Below are positions 62,224 to 64,000 of a stretch of DNA of 64,000 nt, one piece after another. The DNA lies in contig CAUSEC010000021.1 in assembly GCA_963530515.1 (NCBI GenBank), positions 36,157 through 100,156 of the forward strand. Reading direction: 5' to 3'. The stretch is from CBFFRJ01 sp963530515 (lineage in GTDB: Bacteria; Pseudomonadota; Gammaproteobacteria; Enterobacterales; Enterobacteriaceae). Numbering within the stretch: position 1 is the stretch's first letter; the number at the start of each line of letters is the position of its first letter. Made by a program: the position numbers and the translations under genes. The notes under the pieces are model-generated. The model was not told the origin of the DNA, made no database searches, and saw nothing but the letters and a program-made list of their open reading frames with translations.

Positions 62224-63123
62224 TTATCCTCGTAGGGTGGAGGTGAGTCCTTTCTGGCGGGCGTAATCCTGGGCAAAAGCCAGTAACGCGGGCGCATCAA
62301 GCGGCTTATCCGGAGCGGTGTAGGGTTGACTGAGCAGGGTGTATTTATTCATGCCCAGCGTGTGATACGGCAAAAAATGGATCTCGCGGACGTTGAGTTC
62401 ATCGGCCGCGAAACGGGTAATGTCGGTAATGGATTGCTCGTCGGCATTAAAACCGGGGATCAGCGGTACGCGAATGGTCATCTGCTTACCGGCTTGCGCC
62501 AGGCGTTTGAGGTTATCGAGCACGCGTCGGGCGCTGCCGTCGGTCCACTGTTTGAACGCCGTGCTGTCAACGTGTTTAAGGTCAGCAAGGAACAGGTCCA
62601 CATACGGCAGCGACGGTTCAATGTAATGCCAGGGTACATGCAGGCAGGTTTCAACGGCGGTATGAATCCCTTGCGCGTGGCTGGCTTTGAACAGTGCTAA
62701 GGCCAGCTCCGGGTGCATAAACGGCTCGCCGCCGGAAAGCGTTATACCGCCGCCGCTGCGGGCGTAAAAGGCGCTATCGCGCATCACCGTCGCCATGATT
62801 TCGTCAACGGACTGCACTTCGCCGCAGACGGTCAGCGCCTGCGTCGGGCAGCAGGCGCTAAGGGCATCCAGGTCATCTTCATTGAGCTTATCGCGCTGAA
62901 TCAGCAGCCCGTTCAACGCGCGGGTAATCGCAGTCGGGGCGGCCTGCTGGCACAGATCGCAACCCTCCAGACACAGGCGGGCATCAAACAGCACTTCGCG
63001 ACCGCGCGCCCGGCTTTCCGGGTTCTGGCACCAGCGGCAGCCCAGTGAGCAGCCTTTCAGGAAGACCACGGTACGGATACCGGGGCCGTCATGGGTGGAA
63101 TAGCGCTGAATATTGAAAATCAT
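62224..63123 (-). CDS. ybiY: YbiY, glycyl-radical-enzyme activase
   Basis: A 299-residue radical-SAM activase. The SAM cluster cysteines are C25-x3-C29-x2-C32 (CSLGCRWC). A ferredoxin-like insert follows with C51, C55, C58 and C91, C92, C100, as in activases of glycerol-dehydratase-type enzymes rather than the PFL activase. SGGEPF binds SAM. It installs the glycyl radical on YbiW under anaerobic conditions. Confidence 0.93.
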   Translation of the reverse strand: MIFNIQRYSTHDGPGIRTVVFLKGCSLGCRWCQNPESRARGREVLFDARLCLEGCDLCQQAAPTAITRALNGLLIQRDKLNEDDLDALSACCPTQALTVCGEVQSVDEIMATVMRDSAFYARSGGGITLSGGEPFMHPELALALFKASHAQGIHTAVETCLHVPWHYIEPSLPYVDLFLADLKHVDSTAFKQWTDGSARRVLDNLKRLAQAGKQMTIRVPLIPGFNADEQSITDITRFAADELNVREIHFLPYHTLGMNKYTLLSQPYTAPDKPLDAPALLAFAQDYARQKGLTSTLRG

Positions 63124-63157
63124 AAGTTGCCCTCATCTTGCGTATGAAGATTAAAAT

Positions 63158-63173
63158 ACTTTCGAATGAAAGT
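63158..63173. promoter_or_regulatory. Shared inverted-repeat motif, copy C (between ybiY and fsaA)
   Basis: ACTTTCGAATGAAAGT, with perfect 6-bp arms around GAAT, lies 35 bp before the ybiY start and 86 bp before the divergent fsaA start, so it could control both. Confidence 0.6.
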
Positions 63174-63258
63174 TATTTTGATGAAGGTCAACTCTTGAGC
63201 TGGTTGTTGCGTGATAGTGTTAATTCATGCTGAATCTCACACTTTGAGGATAATCCCC

Positions 63259-63921
63259 ATGGAACTCTATCTCGACACGTCTGATGTAGCGGCAGTCAAA
63301 CGCCTGGCCCGCATTTTCCCCCTCGCAGGGGTTACAACCAATCCTTCCATTGTTGCAAACGGTAAGACGCCGATTGAGATTTTACTGCCGCAGTTGCAGG
63401 ACGCACTGGGCGGTAAAGGACGTCTGTTTGCTCAGGTGATGGCGAATACGGCGGACGGCATGGTAGAGGATGCGCGTAAACTGCGTGGCATCATTCCTGA
63501 TATCGTGGTTAAAGTGCCGGTGACGTCTGAAGGGCTGGCGGCGATTAAGCGTCTGAAAGCAGAAGGCATTCCGACGTTGGGTACGGCGGTTTACAGTGCG
63601 GCGCAGGGGCTTTTGTCCGCGTTGGCCGGGGCAGAGTATGTGGCACCTTATGTGAATCGTGTCGATGCTCAGGGCGGGAATGGCATCCAGACGGTGAATG
63701 AATTACAACGTCTGCTGGCGCTGCATGCGCCAGGTTCGAAAGTGCTGGCGGCCAGTTTTAAAACCCCGCGTCAGGCGCTCGATTGCCTGCTGGCAGGGTG
63801 TGAGTCTATTACCTTACCGCTGGATGTTGCTCAGCAGTGGATTGCATCACCCGCAGTGGATGCTGCGATTGCGAAGTTTGAGCAGGACTGGCACGGCGCG
63901 TTTGGGCGGATGTCGATTTAG
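63259..63921 (+). CDS. fsaA: Fructose-6-phosphate aldolase FsaA
   Basis: A 220-residue class I aldolase of the small transaldolase subfamily; it interconverts fructose 6-phosphate with dihydroxyacetone and glyceraldehyde 3-phosphate. The Schiff-base lysine is in VVKVPVT (about K85), with VTTNPSIVA near residue 26 and YVAPYVNRVDAQGGNG. GAGGATAATCCCC precedes ATG 63259; the in-frame extension upstream to 63211 has no homology. Divergent from ybiYW. Confidence 0.95.
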   Translation: MELYLDTSDVAAVKRLARIFPLAGVTTNPSIVANGKTPIEILLPQLQDALGGKGRLFAQVMANTADGMVEDARKLRGIIPDIVVKVPVTSEGLAAIKRLKAEGIPTLGTAVYSAAQGLLSALAGAEYVAPYVNRVDAQGGNGIQTVNELQRLLALHAPGSKVLAASFKTPRQALDCLLAGCESITLPLDVAQQWIASPAVDAAIAKFEQDWHGAFGRMSI

Positions 63922-63935
63922 ATTCTGTGCGGCCT

Positions 63936-63985
63936 GATGCCCTCACCCTCACCCTAACCCTCTCCCTCAAGGGCTGAGTGATCCC
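63936..63985. repeat. CCCTCACCCTAACCCTCTCCC intergenic repeat after fsaA
   Basis: Pyrimidine-rich tract with three CCCT(C/A)AC units, then CTCAAGGGCTGAGTG, 15 bp after the fsaA stop. A degenerate copy lies at 58674-58712. No further gene is visible before the window ends. Confidence 0.5.
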
Positions 63986-64000
63986 CAGTAATATGGTCAG

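Noticed and set aside
1..64000. Search for CRISPR repeats, tRNA or rRNA genes, integrases and prophage genes
   Set aside because: I saw no regularly spaced direct repeats, no tRNA-like cloverleaf sequence and no phage or integrase coding sequence in the window.

Overview
The window is chromosomal DNA from a gamma-proteobacterium of the family Enterobacteriaceae. From beginning to end it carries the E. coli gene order ybhL-ybhN-clsB-ybhP-ybhQ-ybhRSFG-cecR-rhlE ... dinG-ybiB-ybiJ-ybiI-rlmF-ybiO-glnQPH-dps-rhtA-ompX-opgE-mntS-mntR-ybiR ... ldtB-ybiT ... ybiU-ybiV ... ybiW-ybiY-fsaA, with proteins that look very close to the K-12 versions. It is not E. coli itself: ybiA, ybiC, ybiX, fiu and mcbA are absent, and extra sugar-utilisation, efflux and nuclease genes sit at specific junctions. 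An Enterobacter, Lelliottia or Leclercia-like genome is my best guess; the genus is inference. I see no tRNA, rRNA, CRISPR array, prophage or insertion sequence.

Region by region. (1) 1-10.9 kb: cardiolipin synthase B with its two partners, the YbhGFSR ABC exporter, its TetR-type regulator cecR (apparently frameshifted) and the RNA helicase rhlE, with a 28-bp perfect palindrome between cecR and rhlE. (2) 10.9-21.9 kb: a carbohydrate island between rhlE and dinG. One arm is a bgl-type operon (BglG-type antiterminator, EIIBCA permease, two GH1 6-phospho-beta-glucosidases, an esterase) with two antiterminator (RAT) elements. The other arm is an alpha-glucoside system (GntR regulator, EIICB permease, GH4 6-phospho-alpha-glucosidase). 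(3) 21.9-39.2 kb: conserved backbone, including SOS helicase dinG with a LexA box, the sigma54/NtrC-controlled glnHPQ glutamine importer, dps, ompX, opgE and the mntS-mntR-ybiR manganese locus with the 42-residue MntS small protein. (4) 39.2-48.3 kb: a second island between ybiR and ldtB: an EmrAB-type tripartite pump, an aldo/keto reductase, and a 6-phospho-beta-glucosidase with an orphan EIIC and a GntR regulator. (5) 48.4-51.1 kb: ldtB and ybiT. (6) 51.2-56.3 kb: a third insertion, a GH31 glycosidase, an MFS sugar-acid-type transporter and a divergent LacI regulator. (7) 56.3-64 kb: ybiU, ybiV, an inserted Rpn-family nuclease, the glycyl-radical enzyme/activase pair ybiW-ybiY, and fructose-6-phosphate aldolase fsaA.

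Two observations stand out. The Rpn nuclease gene (58747-59637) contains a well-placed internal Shine-Dalgarno and ATG that would produce its C-terminal 53 residues separately, the layout of the phage-defence toxin with an intragenic antitoxin known for this family. And a 16-bp inverted-repeat motif, ACTTTC-N4-GAAAGT, occurs upstream of ybiU, ybiV and the ybiYW operon (the last also upstream of divergent fsaA), suggesting that these poorly understood genes share one unidentified regulator.
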